Assembly: GCA_029265995.1 (NCBI GenBank)
Contig: JAJUFM010000003.1
Location: forward strand, 1-64,000
Direction of reading: 5' to 3'
DNA: 64,000 nucleotides
DNA from: Rhodospirillaceae bacterium
GTDB taxonomy: Bacteria > Pseudomonadota > Alphaproteobacteria > Kiloniellales > DSM-21159
Part shown: piece by piece, positions 25,912 to 34,673 of the stretch
Numbering within the stretch: position 1 is the first letter of the stretch
Layout: every line of letters starts with the position of its first letter
Position numbers and translations under genes: made by a program
The notes under the pieces: model-generated
What the model saw: the letters and a program-made list of their open reading frames with translations, nothing else
Databases searched by the model: none
Told to the model about the DNA's origin: nothing

Positions 25912-27021
25912 ATGGACAACAACAGGCCGCTTGGGACACTCTTGCCCATGGCTCACACCTCACCCCTTTCAGTCAGCCTTCTGGCGCTCCCGGAATCGAC
26001 GGTTGGGACGCTTTACAGCCTTTATGAAGTTTTCGCGGCCGCCGGCGTGGCCTGGAGGGAAGCTACTGGCGAAGGTGCGGGAGAACCCTTCATGGAGCCG
26101 CGCATCCTGTCTTACGACGGCCGGAGCTATGTCTCTCCTTGCGGTCCCGTAATCGCGCCCCAGGCTCGCCTGGGCGACTTCTCGCATAGCGACATCGTCG
26201 TCATCGGTGACCTGCAGTTTGCTCCGCATGAAGATGTACGCGGCCGCTGGCCCGAAGAAGCTGCCTGGTGTCGCGAACAGTACGAAAAGGGTGCGCTTCT
26301 CTGCTCCGTCTGCACTGGTTCCGTCTTTCTCGCAGACACCGGTGTACTAAACGGGAGCGAAGCGACCTCACACTGGGCCGCCGCCGACCTCTTCACGCAA
26401 CTTTATCCAGAGGTAACGCTTCTACCAGATCGCGTACTCGTCCTCTCGGGAGAAGATCAGCGGATCATCACGAGCGGCGGTGCTTCCTCCTGGCAGGATC
26501 TTGCTCTTTACCTCATCGGGCGATTCTGCGGCGCGTCAGAGGCCATTCACATAGCCAAGTTATTTCTGCTGAGTAATCACGGCGAAGGCCAGCTCCCTTA
26601 TGCGGCCATGACGAAACGGCCTCTGCGGGATGATCCCGTGATCGCGCAGTGTCAGACCTGGCTGGCCGACCATTACCATCAAGCGCACCCGGTAAAGCAG
26701 ATGATCGGTCTCTCAGGTTTCAAGGAGCGAACCTTCAAGCGTCGCTTCCAGGCGGCGACCGGCTATAGCCCGATGGGCTACGTCCAGGCCCTGCGCATCG
26801 AGGAGGCAAAGCAACTTCTGGAGACGACCGACGAAGCGATCGACGAGATCGCCGCCCAGATCGGCTATGAGGACAGTGCCTTCTTCCGCAGGCTCTTCAA
26901 GCGCTCCACCGGTATCACGCCCGGGCGCTATCGCCAGCGCTTCCAGTCCATCGGCAGGCAACTTTCACATCCCTTGCCTGAAGCGGGGCAAGCAGGCATC
27001 AAGCGACCGAGTGGACTTTGA
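25912..27021 (+). CDS. GlxA-type AraC-family transcriptional regulator (DJ-1/PfpI domain plus AraC HTH)
   Basis: Regulator (369 aa) with an N-terminal class I glutamine-amidotransferase-like sensor domain and a C-terminal AraC DNA-binding domain. The nucleophile-elbow region is LLCSVCTGSVFLADTGVLNG (about 127-146) followed by ATSHW. Two HTH motifs lie at about 275-360 (GFKERTFKRRFQAATGYSP; IAAQIGYEDSAFFRRLFKRS). The architecture is that of GbdR, CdhR and ArgR-like regulators of quaternary-amine and amino-acid catabolism, but the sensor part does not closely match GbdR as I remember it. ATG 25912 was chosen; ATG 25948 and TTG 25885 are alternatives. Confidence 0.87.
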   Translation: MDNNRPLGTLLPMAHTSPLSVSLLALPESTVGTLYSLYEVFAAAGVAWREATGEGAGEPFMEPRILSYDGRSYVSPCGPVIAPQARLGDFSHSDIVVIGDLQFAPHEDVRGRWPEEAAWCREQYEKGALLCSVCTGSVFLADTGVLNGSEATSHWAAADLFTQLYPEVTLLPDRVLVLSGEDQRIITSGGASSWQDLALYLIGRFCGASEAIHIAKLFLLSNHGEGQLPYAAMTKRPLRDDPVIAQCQTWLADHYHQAHPVKQMIGLSGFKERTFKRRFQAATGYSPMGYVQALRIEEAKQLLETTDEAIDEIAAQIGYEDSAFFRRLFKRSTGITPGRYRQRFQSIGRQLSHPLPEAGQAGIKRPSGL

Positions 27022-27099
27022 CGCTCTGCAAGTGCTCGCCTATAGCAGAAGAGCCGAGAGACACATTTCAGCGAAGAAGCCGGGAAGCGAAAGCGCCGC

Positions 27100-27498
27100 A
27101 TGATCGACTACTACCTGGAACTGCGCCATCTCCACATCACCGCGGTTGCGCTCAGCGGAAGCCTCTTTTTTCTGCGAGGCCTCGGCATATTTGCCGGCGC
27201 AGATTGGCCCAAACTCGCCCCCGTTCGCTACGCGAGCTATGTCATCGACACGCTGCTCCTGGTCGCGGCGCTGCTCCTGACCGTGGCCGTTCACCAGTAT
27301 CCCTTCGTACACGGCTGGCTAACGGTGAAGGTGCTGCTGCTCGTCGTCTACATCGCGCTCGGCATCCTGGCGTTTCGCGAGGGTCGCCCCCTGCCCTTGC
27401 GCATCGGCTTTTGGCTCCTGGCCCTTACGACATTCCTCTTCATTATTTCGGTCGCGATCACGCATCATCCGCTTGGCATCTTCAGCGGCCTGATGTGA
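27100..27498 (+). CDS. SirB2-family membrane protein
   Basis: Small inner-membrane protein (132 aa) with four predicted membrane helices (about 12-30, 45-65, 75-90 and 103-122). The N-terminus YYLELRHLHITAVALSGSLF with paired His residues and the C-terminal HHPLG match the SirB2 family. The family was named from a Salmonella invasion locus, but its biochemical role is not established. It lies 78 bp after the GlxA-type regulator and may be co-transcribed with it. Confidence 0.8.
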   Translation: MIDYYLELRHLHITAVALSGSLFFLRGLGIFAGADWPKLAPVRYASYVIDTLLLVAALLLTVAVHQYPFVHGWLTVKVLLLVVYIALGILAFREGRPLPLRIGFWLLALTTFLFIISVAITHHPLGIFSGLM

Positions 27499-27576
27499 GT
27501 CGGCGGATCAGACAGCCCTAACCACAGCGTCCGCCCCCTGCTCACCTCCTTATCCCCTTGGAGTTAATCTATCGCC

Positions 27577-28905
27577 ATGGGTCCCATCGTAGATCCTGTC
27601 ACTTCAGATCGAGAACTTCCGCATAAGGTAGATGTGGTTGTGATCGGTGCAGGCATCGTCGGCGTCTGCACCAGCCTCTATCTTGCCGAGCGCGGCCTCA
27701 GCGTGGCGCTTTGCGAAAAGGGCGAGGTGGCCGGAGAGCAGTCGAGCCGGAATTGGGGTTGGGTCCGCACGACTGGCCGCGACAGCCGGGAAATGCCCCT
27801 GATCCTGGAGGCGCAGCGGCTGTGGGACGAGTTGCGCGAGCGAACGGGAGTCGATCTCGGCCTGCGACGCCAGGGGGTAGCCTATCTCGCCGAAACCGAG
27901 GAGAAGGTGGCAGGCTTCGAACGCTGGCTGGCGATGGCGCAACCCTACCAGACCGGCTCGAGATTGCTGATCGGTTCGGAGCTTGCAGCCCTCACGCCCG
28001 GCGCGTCGACCTCCTTCAAGGGAGCTCTCTTTACGCCAAACGACGGGCGCGCAGAGCCGCAGAAGGCTGCTCCGGCCATCGCCGAGGAGGCCCGGCGCCA
28101 CGGGGTCAAGCTGTTTACCCACTGTGCTGTGCGCGGTCTCGAAACGGCAGCTGGAAGAGTCTCCGAGGTCGTCACCGAACGTGGTCCGATCGCCTGCGAA
28201 GCGGTAGTGCTCGCTGGAGGCGCCTGGTCGCGCCTGTTCTGCCGTCGCCATCGCATCACCCTCCCACAGCTGAAAGTCCGGGCCTCGGTATTCCGAACCT
28301 CTCCCGTAGAGGACGGCCCCACGGCGAACCTCTGGTCCTCTAAGGTCGCGCTGCGCAAGCGCCTGGACGGCGGCTACACCATCGCCAACGGCCATGACAA
28401 CGTGGTGGATCTCGTGCCTGACCACGCGGCCTTCTTCTTCGACTTCCTGCCGGCCCTTCGAATGGAATGGGACAGTCTGCGCCTGCGCCTGAACCGCCGA
28501 TTCATCGAGGAATGGCGCCAACCGCGGAATTGGGCATTGGATGCGCCCACTCCTTTCGAGCTGGATCGGGTGCTGGATCCCTCACCGGAGGCATCAGTCA
28601 ACAACGAAGCCTGGCGGGAGCTACAGCGTCTCTTCCCGGTCTTCCAGAGCGCGCGTATCGAACAGGCGTGGGCGGGTATGATCGATGTGACGCCTGATGC
28701 CGTTCCGGTCATCTCCAGCGTCGACAGCCTGCCCGGCTTCTTCATTGCGACTGGCTTTTCAGGCCACGGCTTCGGAATCGGCCCGGGTGCCGGCCAGCTG
28801 ATGGCCGATCTTGTAACCGGCAGCCGGAGCCTCGTCGACCCTACCCCCTTCCGTTTCAGCCGCTTTTCCGATGGCTCACGTCCGCTACCTGAGAGCGGCT
28901 ACTAA
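27577..28905 (+). CDS. FAD-dependent amino acid oxidoreductase (DAO/DadA-like)
   Basis: Flavoprotein (442 aa) of the D-amino-acid dehydrogenase/glycine oxidase superfamily. The dinucleotide-binding motif VVVIGAGIVGVCTSLYLAER spans about residues 20-39. EQSSRNWGWVRTTGRDSREM and the C-terminal block GFFIATGFSGHGFGIGPGAG are typical of the gamma-glutamylputrescine oxidase/DadA-like subgroup. Substrate not identifiable. The FAD family assignment is secure. Confidence 0.88.
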   Translation: MGPIVDPVTSDRELPHKVDVVVIGAGIVGVCTSLYLAERGLSVALCEKGEVAGEQSSRNWGWVRTTGRDSREMPLILEAQRLWDELRERTGVDLGLRRQGVAYLAETEEKVAGFERWLAMAQPYQTGSRLLIGSELAALTPGASTSFKGALFTPNDGRAEPQKAAPAIAEEARRHGVKLFTHCAVRGLETAAGRVSEVVTERGPIACEAVVLAGGAWSRLFCRRHRITLPQLKVRASVFRTSPVEDGPTANLWSSKVALRKRLDGGYTIANGHDNVVDLVPDHAAFFFDFLPALRMEWDSLRLRLNRRFIEEWRQPRNWALDAPTPFELDRVLDPSPEASVNNEAWRELQRLFPVFQSARIEQAWAGMIDVTPDAVPVISSVDSLPGFFIATGFSGHGFGIGPGAGQLMADLVTGSRSLVDPTPFRFSRFSDGSRPLPESGY

Positions 28906-28912
28906 CCCGGCC

Positions 28913-28963
28913 TCCCGGGACTTGTAAGTGCCGGGAAGGAACAACAGTGCGTGTTTGTTGTTC
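28913..28963. other. Two consecutive hairpins downstream of the FAD oxidoreductase gene
   Basis: Hairpin A (28913-28936) pairs TCCCGG/CCGGGA and ACTT/AAGT around one G-G mismatch with a 2-nt loop. Hairpin B (28939-28963) pairs GAACAACA with TGTTGTTC across a 9-nt loop. They fill the start of the gap between the oxidoreductase stop (28905) and the sugar-dehydrogenase start (29050). No T-run follows, so they may stabilise or process RNA rather than terminate it. Confidence 0.35.
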
Positions 28964-29049
28964 AGCTTGCGAGAGCATCTAGCCGGTTCACCTGCTCTGC
29001 TCTGGCTGATGGGTGCCGTCTGCCAACCACAGAACTTGCAGGGGTTGAA

Positions 29050-30348
29050 ATGAAGCGTCTGACACTTCTTCTCGCCGGGAGCGCCCTTACGGCCGCTCTT
29101 GCGGCAACTTCCGCTTACGCCCAGACCGACGAGACTACCCCGGAGGAGGAGGTGAGCGCGGGAGAAGCTCCGGCGAGCGGCGCCGAGGGTCCCGGTCCCG
29201 GCGAGCCCGTGGAAACCCAGCCGACGACCGCTCCGAACAAGGAGCCTGCTTTCGAGGGCCAAACCAGAGCGCCGCAGCCCGAAGAAATGCCGGAGGTGGC
29301 GCACGAGGTCATAGCTGAGGACTTGCCGCAGCTTTGGGCGATGGAGTTTCTGCCCGAGGGCGACATGCTCGTCACGGCCAAGGAAGGCACGATGCACATC
29401 GTGTCGGCGGATGGCGAGATCGGTCCGGCGCTTGAAGGGGTTCCGGAGGTCGACGCTCGGGGCCAGGGTGGTCTCCTGGACGTTGCCCTCGCTCCGGATT
29501 TCGATAGCTCCAACCAGATCTACTTTACCTTCGCCGAACCACGGGAAGGCGGAAACGGCACGTCGCTTGCTCGAGCCACCCTTGGCCGAGATGAGTCGGG
29601 CGGCGGAACGCTGGAGGACGTCAGCGTGATCTTTCAGCAGATGCCGACTTACGACGGCGATAAACACTTCGGCTCGCGCATCGTCTTTGGTCCCGATGGT
29701 GAGCTCTACCTCGGTGTGGGTGAGCGCTCCGATGCGGAGGTGCGCGAGCAGTCGCAGGATCTTGCGAGCGGCCTCGGCAAGGTGTTCCGCCTTGACAGCG
29801 ATGGCCAGCCGCTGGACGACAATCCCTTTGTCGGAGACGACAACGCCCAGCCGGAAATCTGGAGCTATGGCCACCGCAACATCCAGGCGGCCGCCCTGGA
29901 TGGTGAGGGCCGGCTATGGACTGTGGAGCATGGACCAGCCGGCGGCGATGAACTCAACAAGCCCGAGCCCGGCCTCAACTACGGGTGGCCCATCATCACC
30001 TACGGGGTGGAATACACCGGCGAGGAGATCGGAGAGGGTATTACCCAGCAGGAAGGGCTGGAGCAGCCCGTCTACTATTGGGATCCAGTCATCGGCCCCT
30101 CCGGCATGGCCCTTTACAGCGGTGATGAGTTTCCGGAATGGGAGGGTGCCTTCCTGATCGGTGGTCTGGTCTCCACCGGCATCGTAATCCTTCACCTCGA
30201 AGCCGACCGCGTCGCCTACGAGGAGCGAGTGTCCCTGGAAGCTCGGATCCGCGACGTGAAGGTGGCATCAGACGGCTCGGTCTATGCGGTCACCGAGGAT
30301 CCCGGTGCGCAAGCCTCCGCCATCCTGCGTCTGACCAGCGGCAACTAG
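29050..30348 (+). CDS. Exported PQQ-dependent sugar dehydrogenase-like beta-propeller protein
   Basis: Secreted protein (432 aa) of the glucose/sorbosone dehydrogenase propeller family (Asd/YliI type). Signal peptide KRLTLLLAGSALTAALAATS with cleavage likely after AYA. A low-complexity Glu/Pro/Thr-rich segment (residues about 25-85) precedes the propeller. Family marks: LPQLWAMEFLPEGDMLVTAK, GGLLDVALAPDF, DKHFGSRIVFGPDG, EIWSYGHRNIQAAAL, EHGPAGGDELN and GLNYGWP. ATG 29050 follows AGGGG. Such proteins oxidise soluble sugars in the periplasm with PQQ; the substrate here is unknown. Confidence 0.88.
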   Translation: MKRLTLLLAGSALTAALAATSAYAQTDETTPEEEVSAGEAPASGAEGPGPGEPVETQPTTAPNKEPAFEGQTRAPQPEEMPEVAHEVIAEDLPQLWAMEFLPEGDMLVTAKEGTMHIVSADGEIGPALEGVPEVDARGQGGLLDVALAPDFDSSNQIYFTFAEPREGGNGTSLARATLGRDESGGGTLEDVSVIFQQMPTYDGDKHFGSRIVFGPDGELYLGVGERSDAEVREQSQDLASGLGKVFRLDSDGQPLDDNPFVGDDNAQPEIWSYGHRNIQAAALDGEGRLWTVEHGPAGGDELNKPEPGLNYGWPIITYGVEYTGEEIGEGITQQEGLEQPVYYWDPVIGPSGMALYSGDEFPEWEGAFLIGGLVSTGIVILHLEADRVAYEERVSLEARIRDVKVASDGSVYAVTEDPGAQASAILRLTSGN

Positions 30349-30366
30349 TTGAGAGCAGTTAAGGCG

Positions 30367-30975
30367 TCACCCGTATAGCCAGGGCTGGCTCGCTCGCTGC
30401 CGCTCTTCGAAGGTTTCGATTTGGGGTGCGCGCTGCAGCGTCTGGCCGATATCGTCAAGACCGTTCAGCAGACAGTGCTTCTTCCACTGGTCGACCTCGA
30501 AGTGGAAGACCTCGCCGTCGGGCCCCTCTACCGTCTGCTCTTCCAGATCCACGCTGATTGTGGCGTTGGCGCCCCGGCTCGCGGCTTCCATGAGCTTGTC
30601 GATCTGTTCCTGCGGCAGGACGACCGGCAGGATTCCGTTCTTGAAGCAGTTGTTGTGGAAGATGTCAGCGAAGGATGGGCCGATGACGCAGCGGATGCCG
30701 GCATCAAGGAGTGCCCAGGGCGCGTGCTCGCGGGAGGAGCCGCAGCCAAAGTTCTCTCCCACTACAAGGATCTTGGCGTCCTTGTAGGCCGGCCGATCGA
30801 GGACGAAATCCTTCTTGCTGCCATCCTGGTTGTGGCGAAGGGCGTAGAAGAGCCCCTCGGCCAGGCCCGTGCGCTTGATCGTCTTCAGAAAGCGAGCTGG
30901 GATGATCATGTCGGTGTCGACATTGACCATCGGCAGCGGCGCGGCGACAGCAGTCAGCTTGGTGAACTTTTCCAT
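30367..30975 (-). CDS. leuD: 3-Isopropylmalate dehydratase small subunit
   Basis: Small subunit (202 aa) of isopropylmalate isomerase, which converts 2- to 3-isopropylmalate in leucine synthesis. The block [19 protein letters not shown] and the N-terminal [15 protein letters not shown] are diagnostic. It lies 21 bp downstream of leuC in the same operon and converges on the sugar-dehydrogenase-like gene. leuB is not adjacent. Confidence 0.97.
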   Translation of the reverse strand: MEKFTKLTAVAAPLPMVNVDTDMIIPARFLKTIKRTGLAEGLFYALRHNQDGSKKDFVLDRPAYKDAKILVVGENFGCGSSREHAPWALLDAGIRCVIGPSFADIFHNNCFKNGILPVVLPQEQIDKLMEAASRGANATISVDLEEQTVEGPDGEVFHFEVDQWKKHCLLNGLDDIGQTLQRAPQIETFEERQRASQPWLYG

Positions 30976-30996
30976 CTTTATCTCCCCTGTCGCCCT

Positions 30997-32406
30997 TTAG
31001 CAGGCCAGTTCGCGCACATCGGCCAGACGACCGTAGATCGCGGCCGCGGCAGCCATCGCTGGGCTCATCAAGTGCGTGCGGCCTCCCGGCCCCTGGCGTC
31101 CCTCGAAGTTACGGTTCGAGGTGGAGGCACAACGCTCGCCTGGCTTCAACTTGTCGGCGTTCATCGCCAAACACATGGAGCAGCCCGGCTCGCGCCAGTC
31201 GAAGCCGGCTTCTCGGAAGATGCGATCCAGTCCTTCGGACTCGGCCTGCTCCTTTACCAGGCCAGAGCCCGGAACGATCATCGCATAGACGTTCTCTGCC
31301 ACCCTGCGGCCCTCGACGACCTGTGCAACCTCTCGCAGGTCCTCGATCCGCCCATTGGTGCAGGAGCCGATGAACACCTTGTCGATGGCGACGTCCGTCA
31401 GGTTCATCCCCGCCTGCAAGCCCATGTATTCCAGCGAACGCTCGATCGCTTTCGCCTTGTTCTCGTCTCGCGCGCTTTCTGGCCCCGGCACCTTCGCAGT
31501 GATCGGCAGCACATCCTCCGGCGAGGTCCCCCAGGTCACCAGCGGCTCGATCTCCGAGGCGTTCAGTGTGACTTCCTGGTCGTAGCGCGCTCCTTCATCC
31601 GACGGCAGGCTGCGCCACATGGCAACCGCCTGCTCCCAGGCGGCACCCTTGGGCGAGAAAACCCGGCCCTTCAGATACTCAAACGTCGTCTCGTCGGGAG
31701 CGATCAGCCCTGCGCGGGCACCGGCCTCGATCGACATGTTGCAGATAGTCATCCGGCCTTCCATGGAAAGCGCACGAATGGCCTCGCCCGCATACTCGAT
31801 CACATGACCTGTGCCGCCGGCGGTGCCGAGCCGACCGATGATCGCCAGGATCAAGTCCTTCGCGGTAATACCGACGGGCAACGGTCCATCCACAGTGACT
31901 CGCATGTTCTTGGCCGGCCGCTGGTATAGGGTCTGGGTCGCGAGGACGTGCTCCACCTCGCTGGTGCCGATACCGAATGCCAGCGCGCCAAAGGCACCGT
32001 GGGTTGAGGTATGGCTGTCGCCGCAGACGATAGTCATGCCCGGCTGCGTCAGCCCCTGTTCCGGGCCGATAATGTGGACGATCCCCTGCCGGACGTCGTT
32101 CATCGGGATAAAGGGCACATCGAAGTCGGAGCAGTTCTTCGCGAGCGTCTCCACCTGCAGGCGGCTTTCCGGATCTTCGATCCCCTGCTCGCGATCGCTC
32201 GTCGGCACATTGTGATCGGGTACGGCGAGTGTTGCTTCCGGGCGCCGCACCTTCCGACCTGCGAGGCGAAGCCCCTCGAACGCCTGGGGCGACGTCACTT
32301 CGTGCACTAGGTGGCGATCGATATAGAGCAGGCAAGTTCCGTCTTCCTGCCGCTCTACCAGATGCGCATCCCAGATCTTGTCGAACAGCGTTCGCGGCGC
32401 AGCCAT
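30997..32406 (-). CDS. leuC: 3-Isopropylmalate dehydratase large subunit
   Basis: Large subunit (469 aa) carrying the 4Fe-4S cluster of isopropylmalate isomerase. The cluster ligands are seen in [13 protein letters not shown] and in the pair [14 protein letters not shown]. Other marks: VPDHNVPT and [23 protein letters not shown] 32406 is preceded by GGAGAG; an in-frame start eight codons upstream is less likely. First gene of the leuCD unit. Confidence 0.97.
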   Translation of the reverse strand: MAAPRTLFDKIWDAHLVERQEDGTCLLYIDRHLVHEVTSPQAFEGLRLAGRKVRRPEATLAVPDHNVPTSDREQGIEDPESRLQVETLAKNCSDFDVPFIPMNDVRQGIVHIIGPEQGLTQPGMTIVCGDSHTSTHGAFGALAFGIGTSEVEHVLATQTLYQRPAKNMRVTVDGPLPVGITAKDLILAIIGRLGTAGGTGHVIEYAGEAIRALSMEGRMTICNMSIEAGARAGLIAPDETTFEYLKGRVFSPKGAAWEQAVAMWRSLPSDEGARYDQEVTLNASEIEPLVTWGTSPEDVLPITAKVPGPESARDENKAKAIERSLEYMGLQAGMNLTDVAIDKVFIGSCTNGRIEDLREVAQVVEGRRVAENVYAMIVPGSGLVKEQAESEGLDRIFREAGFDWREPGCSMCLAMNADKLKPGERCASTSNRNFEGRQGPGGRTHLMSPAMAAAAAIYGRLADVRELAC

Positions 32407-32788
32407 CTTTCTCTCCAACTGGGCTCTCATATTCTATCTTGGCCCAACCTGCTCGCTCAGAAGCGAATAGACGATAAGGGTTCTTCACCCCGTGAGCGCA
32501 AGCCACGCGGCGCTTCACTTCAGAGCGGTTCGGACGTTGCAGGCTGGTCCTGCGGTGGCGGAGAATAGCCTTTGCCCCGGCGGGTCGCAATTCTCAAGAG
32601 CTATGCAGCCACCTCATGGGAAATGCGACGCGAACAGCCTCGAGCAACATGATCTGGAGGCAACATGATTTGGGGGCAACATGATTGGGCGGATCCGGAT
32701 TTGACGAAGCGGGCCGCATCCACAATGTTCTGGTCGGCTTCGGGAAAGTCCCGCAGCAGGAGACACGGCGCGCGGAGGAATGACAGCA
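32407..32788. other. 382-bp gap between leuC and the ankyrin gene
   Basis: No convincing gene. It must hold the leftward leuC promoter and the rightward ankyrin promoter. A seven-codon open frame on the minus strand has no run of leucine codons, so a classical leucine attenuator is not supported. The only clear structure is the 16-bp tandem repeat at 32644-32690. Confidence 0.5.
32644..32690. repeat. Three tandem copies of a 16-bp unit
   Basis: CAACATGAT recurs at 32645, 32661 and 32677, an exact 16-bp period. The full unit is close to GCAACATGATYTGGRG, with the third copy diverging after CAACATGATT. It lies about 100 bp upstream of the ankyrin gene. Short direct repeats like this can be slippage products or stacked regulator sites. 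Confidence 0.6.
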
Positions 32789-33175
32789 ATGACGGCGCAG
32801 AAGGCAAACATTTTCCAGCTCGTGGAACGCGGCGACCGCCAGGCCGTCTCAGCCATGCTGGCTGAAGGGACTGACATAAACCTGCGCGATCGCTTCGGCG
32901 TTGGGTTACTGCACCGAGCGGCTGCCGGGGGTGATACCGAAATGCTCCGGTTATTGATGGAGAATGGTGCCTCCCCCAACGCAACAAGCGAAGTCGGCAA
33001 CACCCCGCTCATGCTGGCGTCCGCCAATGGTCATCTGGCCGCAGTAGAACTTCTACTGTCTCAAGGCGCTGACCCCGAAATGAAGAATCGTTGGGGCTAT
33101 TCCGCCGCAGCTTGGGCCGACTGGGCTCCGGCGGGAGCAGACATCAAAGCTGTCCTACAGGCGGCTCACGCTTAG
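32789..33175 (+). CDS. Small ankyrin-repeat protein
   Basis: Protein of 128 aa made of about three ankyrin repeats (VGLLHRAAAGGDTEMLRLLM, GNTPLMLASANGHLAAVELL, WGYSAAAWADWA). These are helical protein-protein interaction modules; no enzyme domain and no signal peptide are present. ATG 32789 has GGAGG ten bases upstream; an in-frame ATG at 32780 sits directly against that SD and is unlikely. Partner and function unknown. Confidence 0.8.
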   Translation: MTAQKANIFQLVERGDRQAVSAMLAEGTDINLRDRFGVGLLHRAAAGGDTEMLRLLMENGASPNATSEVGNTPLMLASANGHLAAVELLLSQGADPEMKNRWGYSAAAWADWAPAGADIKAVLQAAHA

Positions 33176-33356
33176 CAGGCGCCTGCGGCTTTCCGAAGCT
33201 TGAATATGGCGGAACACGCGCCATCTGATCATTTCGATTCACGGTCTCCGGCGCCCGCCGCCGGTTTGCTGCAATGCAGCATCGCACATAATCCGCACAA
33301 GCTCTTCATATACCACCTGATTTGCAGAAATTTCATGGCGACAGCCAATTTTTCTG

Positions 33357-33385
33357 TTGCAGTGCGGCGCAGCCTCTGTCATATA
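33357..33385 (+). promoter_or_regulatory. Promoter of the candidate small RNA
   Basis: TTGCAG (33357-33362) and CATATA (33380-33385) are separated by 17 bp, a good sigma-70-type match for an alphaproteobacterium. Transcription would start near 33392, just before the first hairpin of the small RNA. Confidence 0.5.
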
Positions 33386-33391
33386 TTGCAA

Positions 33392-33486
33392 CGCGGCATC
33401 GAGCGACCCACGTTGCTCTGCCGTACGTCTCTAAGGGCGTTTCCTCCCTAGACTTGGGCCGTGCCGTTGGCACGGCCTTTTTTTTT
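33392..33486 (+). ncRNA. Small RNA with anti-Shine-Dalgarno motif (alpha-r14-like candidate)
   Basis: Predicted transcript of about 95 nt. The 5' hairpin (33394-33423) pairs CGGCA/TGCCG and GAGCGAC/GTTGCTC around a CCAC loop. A single-stranded linker then carries TTTCCTCCCT (33440-33449), complementary to Shine-Dalgarno sequences. A textbook terminator ends it. Hairpin, exposed CCUCC motif, terminator is the layout of the alphaproteobacterial alpha-r14/CCUCC small RNAs, which base-pair with mRNA leaders. No protein gene upstream needs this terminator: the ankyrin stop is 280 bp away and a separate promoter intervenes. Homology was not tested. Confidence 0.6.
33457..33486 (+). terminator. Rho-independent terminator of the small RNA
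   Basis: GGCCGTGCC GTT GGCACGGCC is a perfect 9-bp stem with a 3-nt loop, followed by nine consecutive T (33478-33486). This is the strongest intrinsic terminator seen in the window. Confidence 0.93.
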
Positions 33487-33508
33487 AACTGTGCCGCCGA
33501 CGCACCTT

Positions 33509-33991
33509 CTATTCCTTGAGCTTGAGCGCCTTCTTCTCCAGCTTCCCGAGAACGATCATTACGAGAAGGCCAAGGACGACGGCGATAGCCGCAATCATCC
33601 ACAGGCCGAGGCCGCAGGCGACCCCCGTCGCGCCGGATAGCCACAGGCCGGCCCCCGTCGTTACGCCGGTCACACTGCCACGCGATTGTATGATGGTGCC
33701 GGCGGCGAGGAAGGCTACACCCGACGTTACAGCCTCAATCATGCGGATGGGATCGGCGCGGATGCTATCGCCCTGCACGATGTCGGCGTGGACGATTTCC
33801 AAGGTCAGGATCGAGAAAAGAGCGCTTGCTACCGCTACCAGTATATTGGTTCGCAGGCCTGCGGGACGCTGGCGCCACTCGCGCTCGACTCCGATGGCCG
33901 CGCCCATTACCGCGGCCAGGAGCAAACGCGCTATGATCGTGCCTATGGGAAGCACGGGCCACGAGGTTACATCGAGCACAGCGCTTTCCAT
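33509..33991 (-). CDS. MgtC/SapB-family membrane protein
   Basis: Inner-membrane protein (160 aa) with about four hydrophobic segments. The family block LLLAAVMGAAIGVEREWRQR with AGLRTNILVAVASALFS and SGVAFLAAGTIIQ is characteristic. MgtC relatives are linked to growth in low magnesium and, in pathogens, survival in macrophages; many, like this short one, lack the C-terminal ACT-like domain. ATG 33991 has GGAGG five bases upstream; ATG 34018 upstream has no such site. Confidence 0.85.
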   Translation of the reverse strand: MESAVLDVTSWPVLPIGTIIARLLLAAVMGAAIGVEREWRQRPAGLRTNILVAVASALFSILTLEIVHADIVQGDSIRADPIRMIEAVTSGVAFLAAGTIIQSRGSVTGVTTGAGLWLSGATGVACGLGLWMIAAIAVVLGLLVMIVLGKLEKKALKLKE

Positions 33992-34127
33992 ATGCACCTC
34001 CATAGATAGAACAGTCATTACGGACAGATAACGGAGTCCGGGTCGATCACTCCCGCCCCTAGATGAGCCGAGCTGGTCTTGAAGATGACAATCGCGGGCG
34101 GGCTCTGCCGTTCCCGGCTCTGCTCAG

Positions 34128-34673
34128 TTACTCGCGTTGACGGGGCTCTGATTGCTCAATGAGAGGCCGTTGCATCAGGAGGGTGTCTAGCCAACAGTCA
34201 AACTTGAAGCCAACCTCTGCTAGAGTCCCCACGTGCCGAAATCCCAGCTTTTCGTGAAGTGCGACAGAACCACTGTTCGCGCTTCGCGTGATTACCGCCA
34301 ACATCTGGCGTTTCCCGGCGGCAGTGGCAGCTTTGATGACAGCTTTTAGCAGCTCGCTACCGATGCCCCGGCGTTGCGCCGAGGGATCTACATAAACCGA
34401 ATCTTCGACCGTGAAGCGATAGGCAGGGCGCGGTCGATAGGTTGACGCATAGGCATAACCCTTTACCTCACCCTCCGCCTCGGCAACGATCCAAGGCAGG
34501 CCGGCGTCGCGCACCGCCTGAATGCGGCGGGAGAATTCTTCCAAATCCGGTGGCGTAAGTTCGAAAGAAGCCGCACTGCAGAGCACGTGGTGCGCGTAGA
34601 TCCGATGCATGGCCTCCAGGTCGGCCGCCGTTGCGTCGCGCAGGCGGACCGAAGCGGGCAAATTTGCGCTCAT
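34128..34673 (-). CDS. GNAT-family N-acetyltransferase (phosphinothricin acetyltransferase-like)
   Basis: Acetyl-CoA-dependent N-acetyltransferase (181 aa). The acetyl-CoA pyrophosphate loop is QRRGIGSELL (about residue 100), preceded by VEDSVYVDPSAQ and followed by RSANSGSVALHEKLGFRHVG, as in Pat/Bar-type and methionine-sulfoximine acetyltransferases. Natural substrate unknown. Its ATGA start overlaps the stop of the N-formylglutamate amidohydrolase-like gene, so the two are coupled. Confidence 0.87.
   Translation of the reverse strand: MSANLPASVRLRDATAADLEAMHRIYAHHVLCSAASFELTPPDLEEFSRRIQAVRDAGLPWIVAEAEGEVKGYAYASTYRPRPAYRFTVEDSVYVDPSAQRRGIGSELLKAVIKAATAAGKRQMLAVITRSANSGSVALHEKLGFRHVGTLAEVGFKFDCWLDTLLMQRPLIEQSEPRQRE

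Noticed and set aside
32407-32788. Leucine leader peptide and attenuator before leuC
   Set aside because: The only short frame in a plausible position has one leucine codon and no terminator/antiterminator pair follows.
33175-33186. Perfect 12-bp palindrome GCAGGCGCCTGC at the end of the ankyrin gene
   Set aside because: Too short, no loop and no T-run; likely chance in GC-rich DNA.
33200-33451. Open frame of 83 codons across the small RNA region
   Set aside because: No SD and no recognisable domain, and it overlaps a promoter, hairpin and terminator that explain the region better as a small RNA.
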